Part shown: piece after piece, positions 1-7,575 of the stretch
How positions within the stretch are numbered: the stretch's first letter is position 1
How the letters are laid out: the number at the start of each line of letters is the position of its first letter
From: Candidatus Mcinerneyibacterium aminivorans
Lineage (GTDB): Bacteria > Macinerneyibacteriota > Macinerneyibacteria > Macinerneyibacteriales > Macinerneyibacteriaceae
Assembly: GCA_008086245.1 (NCBI GenBank)
Contig: VSIX01000004.1
Coordinates: forward strand, 1 to 64,000
DNA length: 64,000 bases
Direction: 5' to 3'
The notes under the pieces: generated by a model
Databases searched by the model: none
Seen by the model: the letters and a program-made list of their open reading frames with translations, nothing else
What the model was told of the DNA's origin: nothing
Program-made: the position numbers and the translations under genes

Positions 1-77
1 AAAAAAGTTAAGCTATTTGTGGATAACAACTTTGGTGTTTGAAAAATTTATATAATATTATTTAATAATCCGTATTG

Positions 78-105
78 TTGATTTTTTCCTTTAGATTAAT
101 ATACT
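78..105 (+). promoter_or_regulatory. Sigma-70-type promoter for the 68-aa gene
   Basis: TTGATT at 78-83 and TATACT at 100-105 are separated by 16 bp. The predicted transcription start is just upstream of the AAAAAGGAG ribosome site that precedes the ATG at 124. Confidence 0.55.
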
Positions 106-123
106 TATAAAAAAGGAGAAATT

Positions 124-330
124 ATGTACTGTACTATTGACAATAATCTTGATAAGAAAACAATAGAGAAGCTAAAAAAACTTGAAAAGGATCTTAACGC
201 TACTTTAATTGCCTTTAAATGCAGCAATCCAGATTTTGCTGAGCTTTCTGAAAAAGAATTAGAAAAAATTCAGAATTTTGAAAGAGAACATGATGTAAGT
301 CTTCTTGCATTTGAAGATTCCCGGAGTTAA
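124..330 (+). CDS. Small hypothetical protein with an internal duplication (68 aa)
   Basis: I do not recognise the family. The protein is soluble, charged and mostly helical in appearance. It contains two related halves: residues about 11-34 (containing EKLKKLEKDLNATLIAFK) and about 43-66 (containing EKIQNFEREHDVSLLAFE) align at a 32-residue offset, each a charged helix followed by a short hydrophobic strand ending in AF. The start is well supported by AAAAAGGAG six bases upstream of ATG and by a promoter at 78-105. Two Cys residues (3 and 33) are present, but no metal motif is evident. It stands alone, convergent with the outer-membrane protein gene downstream. A small regulator or adaptor is possible, but nothing in the sequence proves it. 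Confidence 0.6.
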   Translation: MYCTIDNNLDKKTIEKLKKLEKDLNATLIAFKCSNPDFAELSEKELEKIQNFEREHDVSLLAFEDSRS

Positions 331-469
331 AAATAGCTGTAAAGTAATCCTGGGCTGCATCCTGTATGTTTTGATATCTTTTCAAAAAACAAATTCATCA
401 ATAATGCTTCAAACAAATATTAAAAATTCTTATTGGCACTGTAAGCTGGATATGGAACTGATAGATTGT

Positions 470-493
470 GGCTTATACCGTTTGATATAAGCC
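470..493. terminator. Inverted repeat between convergent genes
   Basis: GGCTTATA (470-477) pairs with TATAAGCC (486-493) around an 8-base loop, between the ends of the convergent genes at 330 and 502. Neither side carries a convincing T-run, so the terminator role rests on position. Confidence 0.3.
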
Positions 494-501
494 AAAAAGT
501 A

Positions 502-1191
502 TTAAAAATAAACTGTAACTCCAAATTTAACAGGATTATGGTTGAAGTCCCAAATATCAGATGAAATTGAGGTGGATGTTAAAATTCCCGTTGTGGTTTC
601 TTCTTTATTCTTTCTTTCTTCGTAAACATACTTAAAATCAGTGCTGTATTCGGCATTTAAACTTATAAAATTATTTACAAACCACTCTATCCCCAGAAGA
701 GCTCTAGCTCCTGCTCCCGAGCGTTCAATGTAATACTCAACAAAGTCTCCCTGTGTAGTATCCTGTTCTCCTGAACTATAACTGTATATAAAGAGCAGGC
801 CAACTCCCCAGTAAAAATTAACTCTATCAGACATAGTGCTGTAGTAAAATATATGTGAGGGATTTAAAGTAATATCATATAATTTGTCAGAACTGCTTCC
901 ATAATATATGTTTCTCTGTTCTAGATTTCTGGTTAAATATCTCTGAGTTGCACTTTCATTATAAATTTCGAAACTAATTTGTATGGATATAGCTTTATTG
1001 CGATCATAACGGTTGATATAAGAGATAGATCCCCCTCCAAAAGATTCTAGATTAAAATTTTCACTAATTCCAAACTGAAGCCCCCATGTTTTATCGGGTA
1101 TTTTGAAATTTTCCGATTTATTTTCTGGTTTTTCAGCATTGATTACAATTATAAAAAATATTAAAAAAACTACCACAAAATATTTCTTCAC
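502..1191 (-). CDS. Predicted outer-membrane beta-barrel protein (229 aa)
   Basis: The N-terminus is a signal peptide (MKKYF, then a hydrophobic run to about residue 19, cut near NAEK). The rest alternates short amphipathic strands rich in Tyr, Phe, Ser and Gly, and the chain ends in Val-Tyr-Phe, the C-terminal Phe signature recognised by the BAM machinery. Length fits a small 8-10-strand barrel. GGAGGAATTAAG lies directly before the ATG and a promoter is visible at 1246-1273. It is transcribed alone. No specific ligand or family can be named; small OmpW/OmpA-like barrels are the nearest general type. It is useful as evidence that the cell has an outer membrane. Confidence 0.65.
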   Translation of the reverse strand: MKKYFVVVFLIFFIIVINAEKPENKSENFKIPDKTWGLQFGISENFNLESFGGGSISYINRYDRNKAISIQISFEIYNESATQRYLTRNLEQRNIYYGSSSDKLYDITLNPSHIFYYSTMSDRVNFYWGVGLLFIYSYSSGEQDTTQGDFVEYYIERSGAGARALLGIEWFVNNFISLNAEYSTDFKYVYEERKNKEETTTGILTSTSISSDIWDFNHNPVKFGVTVYF

Positions 1192-1245
1192 TTAATTCCT
1201 CCTTCCATTTTTGAAACAATATAATTTTATATAAATAGTATATTA

Positions 1246-1273
1246 ATTATATTCACTTTTTTAAAAGAATCAA
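1246..1273 (-). promoter_or_regulatory. Promoter for the barrel protein
   Basis: On the minus strand TTGATT (1273-1268), a 16-bp spacer and a consensus TATAAT (1251-1246) lie about 55 bp before the ATG at 1191. Confidence 0.6.
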
Positions 1274-1437
1274 TTACAAGTCAATAGTTTTTTAAATTAT
1301 TAATAAGGTATAATAAATTTATTATAGATTTCAAATCTTAAATGTTTTACTATATAAATTAAATAAATAGTTAGAAAATACTTATTACAGATAAGATGAT
1401 TGATAAAAAATGGAATATAAAATAATTAAATTCTATA

Positions 1438-1905
1438 TTACTCGTCAAATATGTTTAAGTAATCCGAAGCCAGTATCTGTTCCTGTAATATTCTATTAAA
1501 TTGAAAAGGAGCTGAAATTCTTTTGTAAGTTCTTTTTATTCCATCAGTATTGGATATCTCTATTTTTGCACACCCAAATATCTTTCCAATGAGACCCTGC
1601 TTAACTTCTATGTCTTCAATTTTGTCAAGTGAAGTCTGTAATATTTTGTCATGGAAAAAGTTTTTGGAATAACAAATAACTCTTTGATTGGTTATTATCA
1701 GCAAGGAATTTTTGTATTTAATAAAACAGTAGACTCCTGATACTATACTTATACATAAAAAAATATATACAGCTATATCTATTAGTAATAACAGACTTAT
1801 TAAGCTGACAAGAAAAAAGAAAACGGGATAGTTAAAAACAGCATAATTTAGGTCTGTCCTGAAAATAATTTTTTCATTTTTCCTTAATTTGTTTTTGATC
1901 TTGAT
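1438..1905 (-). CDS. bPH_2-domain membrane protein with apparent AUC start (155 aa)
   Basis: The C-terminal half matches the bacterial PH-like bPH_2 (DUF304/YdbT-type) domain: LIITNQRVI, then a segment with KIEDIEVKQGLIGKIFGCA and a hydrophobic strand. The frame stays open upstream of the only conventional start (TTG at 1704), adding a basic N-terminus (KIKNKLRKNEK) and a hydrophobic hairpin of about 40 residues, exactly the layout of bPH_2 membrane proteins. No in-frame ATG, GTG or TTG exists between 1704 and the stop at 1969-1971. A GGAGG (1917-1913) sits seven bases before an ATC codon at 1905, giving a protein that begins M-K-I-K-N. A promoter at 1952-1979 places the mRNA start just upstream. 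I therefore infer initiation at ATC; a base error in an original ATG is the alternative. Function is unknown, membrane-associated. Confidence 0.6.
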   Translation of the reverse strand: MKIKNKLRKNEKIIFRTDLNYAVFNYPVFFFLVSLISLLLLIDIAVYIFLCISIVSGVYCFIKYKNSLLIITNQRVICYSKNFFHDKILQTSLDKIEDIEVKQGLIGKIFGCAKIEISNTDGIKRTYKRISAPFQFNRILQEQILASDYLNIFDE

Positions 1906-1951
1906 TTTGAATCCTCCACTTTCAAAGTTATTTGTATTTACAATATAATAT

Positions 1952-1979
1952 AATATACTATAATAGTATCAGTTTTCAA
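1952..1979 (-). promoter_or_regulatory. Promoter for the bPH_2 gene
   Basis: On the minus strand TTGAAA (1979-1974), 16-bp spacer, TATATT (1957-1952). The predicted start near 1945 leaves a leader of about 40 bases carrying the GGAGGA site. Confidence 0.5.
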
Positions 1980-2013
1980 GTAAAATATCATGTTTTTTTG
2001 TTTCTTTAATAAA

Positions 2014-2042
2014 TTGACATATAGTAAAAAGCAATTTAACAT
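2014..2042 (+). promoter_or_regulatory. Promoter placing +1 at the ATG (leaderless mRNA candidate)
   Basis: TTGACA (2014-2019), 17-bp spacer, TAACAT (2037-2042), then six bases and the ATG at 2049. With usual sigma-70 geometry transcription would start at the A of ATG. No Shine-Dalgarno site lies before the start. Confidence 0.55.
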
Positions 2043-2048
2043 AAAATT

Positions 2049-2765
2049 ATGAAATTTAGGATGTTACTTTTTGTAATTTTATTTTCTATAGTAAACGTTG
2101 CTGCAGGGCAATTAAATCCTGTTATTCTCATACATGGATACAATAAATCACAGGCTGATATGGTTTTTTTGAAAAAGAATTTAAAAAAATATGGATACAG
2201 AGTTCATTTAGTAGATTTGCCTCTTACTCATAAGAGTTTAGCGGAGGCATATGTGGAATTTAAAAAACAGCTTAAAAGTATAGCTGCAAACTATCCTTCA
2301 AATACAGTATATCATTTTGTAGGACATAGTACCGGGGGGCTTATGATAAGAAAATATTTTCATAATCCTTTAGATAATGTAAGGGTAGGAAGATGTGTAC
2401 AAATTGCTACTCCCAATAAGGGCAGCCAGCTCGCAGAAATATCATTTGATTATTTCAAGTTTCTTTTTAGTGATTATAGAACTCTTAAATCCCTTAAAAA
2501 AAATAATTTAAAAAATTTGAATTCTATTAAATCATTACCTCCGGAAGTAGCAGCAGTTGCTGGAAATGAAAGTAAATCATTATACAGCATAATTATTGAA
2601 GGGGATGATGATGGTAGGGTTGCAGTTAAATCCGTTAAAATGAAAGGATTAAGTGATTTTATAATTCTTCCCTATGGTCATAAAAAAATACATCACAAAG
2701 AAAAAACAGCAAAATATATTGATAATTTTTTAAAGAGCGGTAGATTCTCATTCGATGTGCGTTAA
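2049..2765 (+). CDS. Secreted lipase-like alpha/beta hydrolase (238 aa)
   Basis: Residues 1-20 form a signal peptide ending in VAAGQ. The mature part starts with the oxyanion strand VILIHGYN (25-32) and has the nucleophile elbow GHSTGG at 92-97, with Ser94 as predicted nucleophile. A later Asp in EGDDDG and the His in PYGHKKIHH complete a plausible triad. The short length and the HG-Y/GHSxGG pattern resemble class-2 lipases (EstA/LipB) and PGAP1-like esterases. It likely hydrolyses acyl esters outside the cytoplasm. There is no ribosome site before ATG 2049, and the -10 box ends six bases upstream, so the message may be leaderless. The downstream VOC gene begins 38 bp after the stop and has its own good SD, so both may be cotranscribed. 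Confidence 0.75.
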   Translation: MKFRMLLFVILFSIVNVAAGQLNPVILIHGYNKSQADMVFLKKNLKKYGYRVHLVDLPLTHKSLAEAYVEFKKQLKSIAANYPSNTVYHFVGHSTGGLMIRKYFHNPLDNVRVGRCVQIATPNKGSQLAEISFDYFKFLFSDYRTLKSLKKNNLKNLNSIKSLPPEVAAVAGNESKSLYSIIIEGDDDGRVAVKSVKMKGLSDFIILPYGHKKIHHKEKTAKYIDNFLKSGRFSFDVR

Positions 2766-2803
2766 AAGTGAAGATTTGAAAAAGTTTTAAAGGAGGTTTA
2801 ATT

Positions 2804-3178
2804 ATGAAATTAAAGATGAATACTATTCATGTAAATAATCTTGGAAAATCGTTTTACTTTTACAAAAATGTTCTAAATATGAAAAAAGTTAGAGAGTTTT
2901 CTCCCCGTCCGGGAACAAGTATTATTTTTTTAAAAGGTAAAAGCGAATTTATGATCGAACTAATAGCGGATAAAAATGAAGAGGTGTCAAAAAAAGTGTC
3001 CTCAAATTTATCAATGGGATTTATAGTAGAAAATATGGATAAAACTGTTAAAAATTTAAAAGAAAAAAATGTTGAAATTATACGGGGTCCCATGGAGGTT
3101 TCGGGAAATACTAAATTAGCTTTTATCCGGGATCCAAATGGAGTTGAAATTGAATTTATTGAAAGCCCAGATATGTAA
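2804..3178 (+). CDS. VOC-superfamily (glyoxalase/dioxygenase-like) protein (124 aa)
   Basis: The chain shows the paired beta-alpha-beta-beta-beta modules of the vicinal oxygen chelate fold: MNTIHVNNLGKSFYFYKNVL at the N-terminus and, in the second half, IRDPNGVEIEFIE. The metal-ligand positions usual in glyoxalase I appear as His9 and the Glu residues near 117-119; a middle Glu lies in FMIELIAD. It could be a lactoylglutathione-lyase-like enzyme or another small VOC isomerase; the substrate cannot be read from sequence. The start has AAAGGAGG seven bases upstream. It follows the lipase gene and precedes a repeat region. Confidence 0.8.
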   Translation: MKLKMNTIHVNNLGKSFYFYKNVLNMKKVREFSPRPGTSIIFLKGKSEFMIELIADKNEEVSKKVSSNLSMGFIVENMDKTVKNLKEKNVEIIRGPMEVSGNTKLAFIRDPNGVEIEFIESPDM

Positions 3179-3192
3179 TTATTAAGGGAAAA

Positions 3193-3257
3193 TAGTTTCT
3201 GAGTTGAAAAAATCACTGGCGTGATTTTTTAGAACCAGTATCAGAATCAGTATCAGA
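3193..3257 (+). repeat. 65-bp intergenic repeat, copy 1, with hairpin core
   Basis: It is identical over 65 bases to 3423-3487. Its core is a perfect inverted repeat, AAAAAATCAC / GTGATTTTTT (3207-3216 and 3221-3230), around the loop TGGC. The run of Ts means it could terminate transcription of the upstream VOC gene in either direction. The second half is an AGAACCAGTATCAGAATCAG motif. Related pieces recur near 28.2-28.6 kb. Confidence 0.85.
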
Positions 3258-3422
3258 TATACTTAAACCTAATCCCTCCGAAGAAAACACTTTTAAAAGT
3301 TATGCAAGAAGATTCCGGCATTTCGCTTCGCTTCAGCCGGAATATGCATTACATAACATAATGAAAATTCCTGATGTATATCTTATATTAACTCTTAATT
3401 CAGGAATCATCTATAATACTTT
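3258..3422. repeat. Spacer between the repeats with further repeat modules
   Basis: It holds a 7-bp stem TTCCGGC/GCCGGAA (3313-3319 and 3336-3342) and an ATTCCTGA/TCAGGAAT inverted repeat further on. The CCTCCGAAGAAAAC and CTTCAGCCGGAATATG segments have diverged counterparts at 28.3-28.6 kb. I see no coding sequence. Confidence 0.55.
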
Positions 3423-3487
3423 TAGTTTCTGAGTTGAAAAAATCACTGGCGTGATTTTTTAGAACCAGTATCAGAATCAGTATCAGA
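3423..3487 (+). repeat. 65-bp intergenic repeat, copy 2
   Basis: It is an exact copy of 3193-3257, 230 bp downstream in direct orientation, with the same AAAAAATCAC-TGGC-GTGATTTTTT hairpin at 3437-3460. Identity over the full unit implies recent duplication or gene conversion. Confidence 0.85.
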
Positions 3488-3567
3488 ATTAGAAAAGCAA
3501 TTAAATGTAATTCCAGAGTAGCTCTTGTTGTCTGTAATCAGAATACAGAAAACAATACAGAAAACTA

Positions 3568-3595
3568 TTGACTTTTATTTAATGATAAGTAGAAT
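3568..3595 (+). promoter_or_regulatory. Promoter for ychF
   Basis: TTGACT (3568-3573), 16-bp spacer, TAGAAT (3590-3595), upstream of GGAGG at 3611 and the ATG at 3622. Confidence 0.55.
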
Positions 3596-3621
3596 ACCTC
3601 TCGTTGGATTGGAGGATACTT

Positions 3622-4731
3622 ATGGCTTTAAATTGTGGAATAATTGGATTACCAAATGTTGGGAAATCTACAATATTTTCGGCTTTAACATCTGCTCCGG
3701 CTGAGGCAGCGAATTATCCCTTTTGTACTATAGAGGCAAATGTAGGTATTGTGGATGTTCCAGATAAAAGATTACAAAAAATAGCGGATATATTTAACCC
3801 AAAAGAAGTTAAACCGACCTCAATTGAATTTGTTGACATTGCGGGGCTTGTGGAAGGTGCATCAAAAGGGGAAGGACTGGGAAATAAATTTCTGGCAAAT
3901 ATAAGAGAGGTCAGTGCTTTAATACATGTAGTTCGGTGTTTTGAGAATGATGATATAACACATGTATATGAGACTATTGACCCGGTTAGGGATATTGAAA
4001 TTATAAATATGGAGTTGAGTTTTGCCGACCTTGAAACTGTTGAAAAGAGATTAAAAAGCATCGACAAATCTTTAATTTCACATGATAAAACTGTTAGAGA
4101 AAATGCAAAATTTGAAAAGGATGTTCTATTAAAAATTGAACAATATCTATCTAATGGGAAACCTGCAAGGTTAGCAAAATTAAATGAGCTGGAGAAAAAA
4201 TCCATAAAAAGTTTAAATCTTCTTACTTTGAAACAGGTGTTATACGTATGTAATGTAGCTGAGGATGATATAAAATCGGAGAATAAATATGTAAAAGAGG
4301 TAGAAAAAGTTGCTGCAAAAGAAGAAGCACATACTATTTCTTTATCCGGTGAAATTGAATCCCAGATAGCTGAGCTGGAGGAAAATGAGGAAAAAAAGGA
4401 ATTTATGACTATGCTTGGAATAGAAACTCCGGGGTTGTATAAGCTGATAAATAAAGCATATAAATTACTTGGATTGAGAACTTTTTTTACAGCTGGAAAA
4501 AGAGAAGTTTCTGCATGGACCTTCAAACACGGCATGAAAGCTCCAGAAACTGCCGGAGTCATACATTCTGATTTTGAGAAAGGTTTTATTCGAGCAGAGG
4601 TTTATCATTATGAGGATTTAATTGAGCATAAAGAAGAGAAAAAATTAAAGGAAAACGGGAAGCTTCGTCTTGAGGGGAAAGATTATAAGGTTCAGGATGG
4701 AGATATTATGTTTTACAGGTTTAATGTTTAA
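3622..4731 (+). CDS. ychF: Ribosome-binding ATPase YchF/OLA1 (369 aa)
   Basis: YchF is a universally conserved Obg-family P-loop protein that prefers ATP, binds ribosomes and affects redox-stress responses. The P-loop GLPNVGKS lies near residues 9-16, switch II is VDIAGLVEGAS, and the family's altered nucleotide-base motif reads NVAED rather than the GTPase NKxD. The C-terminal TGS domain ends in the family-typical EGKDYKVQDGDIMFYRFNV. Length matches the usual 363 or so residues. I start at ATG 3622, six bases after GGAGG; an upstream in-frame TTG at 3604 has no support. A hairpin at 4735 follows the stop. Confidence 0.97.
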   Translation: MALNCGIIGLPNVGKSTIFSALTSAPAEAANYPFCTIEANVGIVDVPDKRLQKIADIFNPKEVKPTSIEFVDIAGLVEGASKGEGLGNKFLANIREVSALIHVVRCFENDDITHVYETIDPVRDIEIINMELSFADLETVEKRLKSIDKSLISHDKTVRENAKFEKDVLLKIEQYLSNGKPARLAKLNELEKKSIKSLNLLTLKQVLYVCNVAEDDIKSENKYVKEVEKVAAKEEAHTISLSGEIESQIAELEENEEKKEFMTMLGIETPGLYKLINKAYKLLGLRTFFTAGKREVSAWTFKHGMKAPETAGVIHSDFEKGFIRAEVYHYEDLIEHKEEKKLKENGKLRLEGKDYKVQDGDIMFYRFNV

Positions 4732-4734
4732 TTT

Positions 4735-4758
4735 ATCAAATCCTATTTAGGATTTGAT
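4735..4758 (+). terminator. Hairpin after ychF
   Basis: ATCAAATCCT and AGGATTTGAT form a perfect 10-bp stem with loop ATTT immediately after the ychF stop. No T-run follows, so it may be a processing or weak termination hairpin. Confidence 0.45.
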
Positions 4759-4813
4759 ACCGATGCTAGAAATATAGAAATTCGAAAATTGAAAAAGGAG
4801 GAGAAAGATAATA

Positions 4814-5197
4814 ATGAGGGATAAGCTTCTGAAATCCCACTGTGTTTTTCCCACACCTAATATAGAAAGAACAGCCAGGTATTATGAAGAAGTTATGGGT
4901 TTTAAGGTCGTTGAATATTTGGATTCAAATGAACCTCATATCTGTTTATACCGGGATAAAACGGAAATTATCCTTACGGATTCGGGAAATCAAAAGGTAG
5001 TTCCAAATAGAAAACAGTACGGTTATGGATATGATGCTTATTTTATTACTGAAAGTCAGAAATCACTTCAAAAAGAATTAGAGGGTAACGGTGCGAAGAT
5101 AGTAAAGAAATTAAAAATCACTGATTATAACAATAAAGAATTTGTAGTTGAGGATATCGATGGTAGATGGTTAGGTTTTGGGAAGAAAAATAATTGA
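4814..5197 (+). CDS. VOC-family (bleomycin-resistance/glyoxalase-like) protein (127 aa)
   Basis: The layout is that of a small VOC protein: HCVFPTPNIERTARYYEEVMGF at the start is the first strand-helix unit, and VEDIDGRWLGFG closes the second module. Metal-ligand positions seen in glyoxalase I are only partly kept (His9 is present, but the last strand has Gly where Glu is usual), which fits the ligand-binding or resistance branch rather than a metal lyase. AAAAAGGAGG precedes the start. It is not closely similar to the other VOC protein at 2804. Substrate unknown. Confidence 0.75.
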   Translation: MRDKLLKSHCVFPTPNIERTARYYEEVMGFKVVEYLDSNEPHICLYRDKTEIILTDSGNQKVVPNRKQYGYGYDAYFITESQKSLQKELEGNGAKIVKKLKITDYNNKEFVVEDIDGRWLGFGKKNN

Positions 5198-5270
5198 AAT
5201 ATTCAACATTATTGATTTTTGCTATTAAAATTCATTATATTACAAATATATCTATTTTGAAGGAGAGGGT

Positions 5271-5534
5271 ATGAAAACAAAGATATTATTTTTTATGTTT
5301 ATGCTAATAGGTGGTATAATAGGTTTATTAATAGTTAGAAATTTCTTTCTCAACCCGGTTCAGATTGCAGGATGGAAGATGTTCTGGGGCTCTTTCCCTG
5401 ATGCCGGTTTAATCAGTATTGATACGGCGTTATCTTCCAAAACATTTGTTAAATCAGCACTCGGTTTTGTTATCGGTGCAGTTGTCGGTAGTTATGGGGG
5501 GATAGCAATATATTTAAAGATAAGAAATATTTAA
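5271..5534 (+). CDS. Small two-helix membrane protein (87 aa)
   Basis: Two hydrophobic segments are visible, residues about 4-23 and about 62-81, the second rich in Gly (GFVIGAVVGSYGG), joined by a roughly 38-residue loop containing Trp and Pro. GAAGGAGAGGG lies directly before the ATG. I do not recognise the family. It sits alone between a VOC gene and the sulfur operon. The Gly-rich second helix may support dimer packing, but no function can be assigned. Confidence 0.6.
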   Translation: MKTKILFFMFMLIGGIIGLLIVRNFFLNPVQIAGWKMFWGSFPDAGLISIDTALSSKTFVKSALGFVIGAVVGSYGGIAIYLKIRNI

Positions 5535-5705
5535 TTTCTTATAACCGGAAATACTGTTTTCTTCAAAATCATAGAGATAGAGTCATACTTTTCTTTCTTT
5601 TCTAATAAATAAAAATATTATCAGGCTACAAGTTATTCTGAAACAAGCCCATATCGATATCTTAAGATATATATTTGTAAATATTATACATGAGGTTGCT
5701 TTGTC

Positions 5706-5734
5706 TTGATAGCTTGTTTTATATGTTATATAAT
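5706..5734 (+). promoter_or_regulatory. Promoter of the sulfur operon
   Basis: TTGATA (5706-5711), 17-bp spacer, consensus TATAAT (5729-5734), about 30 bp before the permease ATG at 5767. Confidence 0.65.
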
Positions 5735-5766
5735 AATAAGGTAGGCTTTTTAAAAAGAAAGGAAAG

Positions 5767-7557
5767 ATGACTCCACAAATAGTTACGGTCTTATCGATTC
5801 TAACAATAACAGTAATCTTTATTGTTTTTGAAATTTTAAGAATTGATATTGTTGCCATATTATCCATGCTTTCTCTCGCATGGATAGGGATTATTACACC
5901 CTCCGAAGCACTCTCAGGATTTTCCAGTAATGCTGTAATTGCGATGATTGCTGTAATGGTTATGGGAAAAGGCCTTTCTGATACAGGGGTAATGGACAAA
6001 TTTTCAAAATTTATAATAAAAATGGTAGGGAAAAGCAGAAGAAAATTGATAGGGGTGATTTCTTCTTCTGTTGGAGTAATGTCCTCATTAATGCAAAATA
6101 TTGGAGCAACAGCTCTTTTTTTACCAGCAGTATTGCAGATTTCAAAGAAAGAAGATATTTCTCCATCAAAATTAATTATGCCGCTTGGGTTCTCTGCAAT
6201 AGTCGGCGGAACTTTAACCATGGTTGGGACCGGCTCGCTAATAGTATTAAACGATTTATTAAAGCAGAACAATTTTGAACCTTTTAATTTTTTTGATGTT
6301 ACACCGGTAGGAATTGTTTTGCTTATCGGGGTAGTTTTATATTTTTTAATTTTTGGTGATCTTGTTTTACCTTCACCTAAGAAGAAAGAAAAAGAGAAAT
6401 CATCCCAGAAAAAACTTATAGAAACGTGGCATTTGCCCCACAGTATATACCATTATGAAATATCTGAGAGCAGTAAGCTGGTTGGTAAATCATGTGAGAA
6501 TTCTAATATATGGGAGGATTTTAATCTTAATATATTAGCTATCGGAAAGGGGGAAAAAATAAAGTATGCTCCCTGGAGATACACAAAATTTGAAAAAAAT
6601 CAAAAACTTGCAGTCCTTGGAAATGAAAATGATATTAAAAAATTTGCAAATAAATATAATCTTATAAAAAAAGAGGATGATATTTTTGATAAATTAAAGG
6701 ATACAACCAAATCCGGTTTCGCAGAAGTTATTATTCCGGCTAAATCAAATCTTGTGGGGAAGACAATAAGACAGCAGGCTGTTAGAAAATCTTATGATGT
6801 TGAACCGGTGCTGTTTTTTAGTAATGGAGAAAGCTATAGAGGTGATTTTTCTGATAAAGTAATCAAGCCGGGAGATACCATAATTTTTTATGGGCTGTGG
6901 AAAAATCTGAAGGAATTTAAAGATAGTGATGATTTCGTTGTGCCAACTCCTTTTGAAGCTTTCGAGGAAAAGACTTCAAAAATCTGGGTCGCTATTGCAA
7001 GTTTTGCCGGAGCGATTTCATTAACATTTTTTACCGAAATGCCTATATCCTTATGTCTTTTATCGGGAGCTTTTGTAATGATAATAGCAGGTGTGATAGA
7101 TATAAAAGAAGCCTATGAATCTATAGACTGGAAGGTAGTTTTCTTGATAGCCGGATTGATTCCGCTGGGTATAGCCATGGAAAAGTCGAATACGGCTCAG
7201 TTTTTAGCTCAGAATCTTATGGGGCTGATAAAGGGGCACCACCCTTTAATTATTCTTCTTGTTGTTGGAGGGTTAACCACCGTGTTTTCACTTTTTATGT
7301 CCAATGTTGCAGCTACCGTACTTCTTGTTCCCCTCGTATTAAAAATGCAAAATATTGGAAGTATAGACCCGGCATCCCTGGCTTTGCTGGTGGGGGTATG
7401 TGCGGCAAATTCCTTTATCCTTCCCACACATCAGGTGAATGCATTTTTGATGACTCCTGGAGGCTATAAAAATTCGGATTATTTAAGGGCAGGGGGTGGA
7501 TTAACGGTATTGTTTTTGATTTTAACAGTAATAGTGTTTTATTTCGTTTATATTTAG
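5767..7557 (+). CDS. SLC13-family permease with paired TrkA-C (RCK) domains (596 aa)
   Basis: The gene encodes an integral-membrane anion transporter of the SLC13/DASS group. About five hydrophobic segments span residues 1-205, two soluble TrkA-C-type domains follow (about 215-300 and 305-395, the second with VGKTIRQQAVR), and a second membrane block runs from about 400 to the end. Half-repeat motifs typical of the fold appear as MQNIGATAL and MSNVAATVLLVPL. This domain order matches putative sulfate and dicarboxylate carriers such as algal and bacterial SAC1-like proteins. GAAAGGAAAG precedes the ATG. It is first in an operon with persulfide-oxidation and YeeE/YedE genes, so sulfate, sulfite or thiosulfate export or import is the likeliest role; this substrate is inferred from context. 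Confidence 0.85.
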   Translation: MTPQIVTVLSILTITVIFIVFEILRIDIVAILSMLSLAWIGIITPSEALSGFSSNAVIAMIAVMVMGKGLSDTGVMDKFSKFIIKMVGKSRRKLIGVISSSVGVMSSLMQNIGATALFLPAVLQISKKEDISPSKLIMPLGFSAIVGGTLTMVGTGSLIVLNDLLKQNNFEPFNFFDVTPVGIVLLIGVVLYFLIFGDLVLPSPKKKEKEKSSQKKLIETWHLPHSIYHYEISESSKLVGKSCENSNIWEDFNLNILAIGKGEKIKYAPWRYTKFEKNQKLAVLGNENDIKKFANKYNLIKKEDDIFDKLKDTTKSGFAEVIIPAKSNLVGKTIRQQAVRKSYDVEPVLFFSNGESYRGDFSDKVIKPGDTIIFYGLWKNLKEFKDSDDFVVPTPFEAFEEKTSKIWVAIASFAGAISLTFFTEMPISLCLLSGAFVMIIAGVIDIKEAYESIDWKVVFLIAGLIPLGIAMEKSNTAQFLAQNLMGLIKGHHPLIILLVVGGLTTVFSLFMSNVAATVLLVPLVLKMQNIGSIDPASLALLVGVCAANSFILPTHQVNAFLMTPGGYKNSDYLRAGGGLTVLFLILTVIVFYFVYI

Positions 7558-7575
7558 AAAAAATAAGGAGGATTT

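Noticed and set aside
305-490. 61-codon plus-strand open frame after the first small gene
   Set aside because: It overlaps the end of the supported gene, has no ribosome site and its composition is not protein-like.
3193-3487. CRISPR array
   Set aside because: Only two repeat copies 230 bp apart with no spacers of regular length and no cas genes.
3193-3487. Insertion sequence
   Set aside because: No transposase and no terminal inverted repeats around the pair; at most a non-autonomous element.
5583-6272. Long minus-strand frame opposite the SLC13 permease
   Set aside because: The plus-strand protein has clear family motifs; the opposite frame is an Ile/Thr-rich shadow.
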